A DNA stretch of 51,373 nt from SIG672 sp045535095 (GTDB taxonomy: Bacteria; Bacillota; Clostridia; Oscillospirales; CAG-272), in NCBI GenBank assembly GCA_045535095.1, contig JAZSKY010000020.1, positions 1 to 51,373 on the forward strand. Direction: 5' to 3'. The notes beneath the pieces were generated by a model. It was not told the origin of the DNA and did not search any database. It saw only the letters and a program-made list of their open reading frames with translations. The translations under genes and the position numbers were made by a program. This document shows positions 49,819-51,373 of this stretch, one piece after another. How positions within the stretch are numbered: the stretch's first letter is position 1; every line of letters starts with the position of its first letter.

Positions 49819-50964
49819 TCAGATTTTGTATTCCTCTTGGAAGAAGCCCCAGATGAGATCCATTCCAAAGCCGGGCGCTTTGGGAACGTTGATGAATCCT
49901 TCATTTATTATATATCTGTCGAATTCAACGCCCTCTGTCTCGTCGGGAACACCCTCGATGGTGGGTACAACGTCGGGGAATGCCGCCGCAAGATGCGCTC
50001 CGTAGTGTGTTTTCATCTTGAAGGGCCAGTTGTGAGGAGATGCAAGCACGCCGTACTCCTTGAGCTTAGGCATGATCTCTCTCCAGTGTGTGAGTCCGTA
50101 CGTGCAGGTGTCCATAAGAAGCACGTCAATAAGCTTCTTCTCGCAAAGCTCGTGGAGAAGGGGCATATTGTACTGGAACTCTCCGTCCGCTATAAGAGTT
50201 TTCGGAGAATACTTTGCAAGTATCTCGCGCAGACGGGAGAATCCGTCAACGCTTTCAAGGAAGGGCTCCTCGAGCCAGTAAAGGTCGAGGTCCTGGCAGG
50301 CGTCCATAAACTTTTCGGTGTCCTCAAGAGTGAAGGCATCGTTTGCGTCGGCGAGAAGCTGCGCGTCAGGGAAGTGCTTTTTGATCTCGTGCATTACCTC
50401 GATGTCGCGGCGGAGACCTTCGTCGTGATCCATCCACATTCCGCCGCGGCCAACCTTGACCTTGAATCCTCTGAAGCCGCAGACGTCCCAGTCGTACCGG
50501 CAGTTGCGTATGATCTCCTCAACTCCGCCGGGGCGTGTGTCGGGAGAAATATCATTCATATATATAGCACCGTCGTAGCAGCTCACCTGCTCGATGGGCT
50601 TTACGTCGCGTCCGATCGAGAGAATGTCAACTACCGGTATGCCGAGTATCTTTCCTGCGAGATCGTGAAGGGGGACGTCAAACGCACCCGAAAGATTTAA
50701 AGGAAGGAGCATTCCGCGATTTACGTCGAAAACCTCGCTGACCTTCTTTCCGAGAAGAAGATCCTTGTTTTCCTCGGTGCAGCGTCCTTCGCCGAATCCG
50801 TGCGCGCCCTTGTCGGTGTATATTTCAAGTATGGAAAACTCTCTTCCGTAGCGATGCTCGGCAAGACGCGAGTTCTTTCCGTAAAGACGAGGGTATCTCG
50901 TTCTTATGCGTCTTGTGACAACGCGAACTATTTTGTGTTCTGACAGAATTTCGTTGTAATTCAT
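49819..50964 (-). CDS. Enolase-superfamily enzyme (mandelate racemase/muconate lactonizing type)
   Basis: A 381-residue enzyme that abstracts a proton next to a carboxylate, using a metal-stabilised intermediate. It has an N-terminal capping domain and a beta-barrel with the KxK motif Lys168-x-Lys170 (GFRGFKVKVG). Metal ligands are Asp206 (ADANDA), Glu232 (WLEEPF) and an acid in ADGEF (Asp260 or Glu262). His311 (SPHNW) is a likely second base, with Asp285 behind it. This layout is that of sugar-acid dehydratases and racemases. The substrate cannot be told, but a uronic or aldonic acid fits the nearby PL8 lyase. The start follows a perfect GGAGG. Confidence 0.9.
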   Translation of the reverse strand: MNYNEILSEHKIVRVVTRRIRTRYPRLYGKNSRLAEHRYGREFSILEIYTDKGAHGFGEGRCTEENKDLLLGKKVSEVFDVNRGMLLPLNLSGAFDVPLHDLAGKILGIPVVDILSIGRDVKPIEQVSCYDGAIYMNDISPDTRPGGVEEIIRNCRYDWDVCGFRGFKVKVGRGGMWMDHDEGLRRDIEVMHEIKKHFPDAQLLADANDAFTLEDTEKFMDACQDLDLYWLEEPFLESVDGFSRLREILAKYSPKTLIADGEFQYNMPLLHELCEKKLIDVLLMDTCTYGLTHWREIMPKLKEYGVLASPHNWPFKMKTHYGAHLAAAFPDVVPTIEGVPDETEGVEFDRYIINEGFINVPKAPGFGMDLIWGFFQEEYKI

Positions 50965-51128
50965 TGATGATCCTCCGTAAAGTGCGTTTCTACATATTGA
51001 TTATAACGCGTGCGCGTGTGAATGTCAAGTCTTATGTGCAAAAAGCACAAAAAAGTGCACTCAATTTAGGTAAAAATACACATAGGAGGAAAAACGGCAA
51101 AAAATCTCAATTTTTTTCAAAAAAGGTA

Positions 51129-51157
51129 TTGACAAAGCGATTTTTGCGTGATATAAT
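51129..51157 (+). promoter_or_regulatory. First putative rRNA operon promoter
   Basis: TTGACA (51129-51134), 17-base spacer, TATAAT (51152-51157), with an A/T tract (TTTTTTTCAAAAAAGG) just upstream. Confidence 0.8.
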
Positions 51158-51262
51158 GCCTAAGCACCTTTGCGGAGGAGCAAATAACACTGCCGAAACT
51201 GCGGTAAATACAAGAAAGTTTAAAAAAGTTGAAAAAAACACAAAAAACTTTCAAAAAAGGTA

Positions 51263-51291
51263 TTGACAAAGCGGAAAGGTAGTGCTATAAT
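51263..51291 (+). promoter_or_regulatory. Second putative rRNA operon promoter
   Basis: TTGACA (51263-51268), 17-base spacer, TATAAT (51286-51291). It repeats the upstream string CAAAAAAGG-TATTGACAAAGCG of the first promoter. Confidence 0.85.
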
Positions 51292-51373
51292 AACAAGGCT
51301 GACCCCAAAACGGGGAAAGCGAGATCGGTCCTTGAAAATTGAACAACAACGAGAAAGTACAAAGCTTAAGATT
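51292..51373 (+). promoter_or_regulatory. Probable 16S rRNA leader, mature gene beyond window
   Basis: A small hairpin (CCCC-AAAAC-GGGG) and then TCCTTGAAAATTGAACAAC, a leader string I associate with the region before 16S rRNA in Clostridia. No open frame is present. With two tandem promoters in front, this is most likely the start of a ribosomal RNA operon, whose genes lie outside the window. Confidence 0.7.

Overview
The window reads as the chromosome of a Clostridia-class Bacillota bacterium, probably a gut lineage of the Oscillospiraceae/Ruminococcaceae or Christensenellales type. The evidence is Gram-positive style Shine-Dalgarno sites (AAAGGAGG), many near-consensus TTGACA-17-TATAAT promoters, a yybS/gdpP/rplI/dnaB/tilS/ftsH cluster, YitT, HPr with both His15 and Ser46, BspA-type leucine-rich lipoproteins, and short palindromic dispersed repeats of the kind common in gut Clostridia. 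The species cannot be named from sequence reading alone.

Layout. 1-3157: 3' end of dnaK, then dnaJ and prmA. 3199-11000: an accessory hot spot between prmA and rpsT. Its first part (3199-7225) is visibly AT-richer than its surroundings. It holds an autoregulated XRE repressor divergent from an operon of a GNAT acetyltransferase, a 40-residue candidate precursor peptide, a radical SAM/SPASM maturase, two membrane coiled-coil proteins and a 47-residue four-Cys protein: a probable new RiPP island. Its second part (7230-11000) holds two BspA-like LRR lipoproteins in tandem units, each with the same promoter, and broken copies of the 3' end of rpsT and of prmA at the joints, so tandem duplication built it. 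11009-19277: rpsT (minus), then rpoB-rpoC behind a long structured leader. 19302-21741: ACT protein, UPF0210 protein, TauE/SafE transporter. 21948-26888: an OmpR-type response regulator (minus), ychF, a histidine kinase, radC and tcdA. 26921-29586: LysR regulator, YitT protein, and an unusual MerR regulator with two membrane segments and a zinc ribbon. 29722-38334 (minus): a yybS-like gene, gdpP, rplI, dnaB, tilS and ftsH, joining c-di-AMP turnover, replication, tRNA-Ile modification and membrane proteolysis. 38568-46556: rimM-trmD, an O-antigen-ligase-like protein with two DUF4330 proteins, HPr, uvrC, rsmD and a YgjV-like protein. 46603-50964: a PL8-family polysaccharide lyase without signal peptide, a hypothetical protein, a dense palindromic repeat patch, and an enolase-superfamily enzyme (minus). 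50965-51373: two tandem strong promoters and a leader that look like the start of a ribosomal RNA operon lying beyond the window.

Most of the window is housekeeping. The interesting material is the prmA-rpsT hot spot (RiPP island plus duplicated lipoproteins), the membrane-anchored MerR with its 19-bp spacer promoter, the rpoB leader, the cytoplasmic-looking PL8 lyase and the hairpin array near 49.6-49.8 kb. All family assignments come from motifs read by eye; no database search was run.
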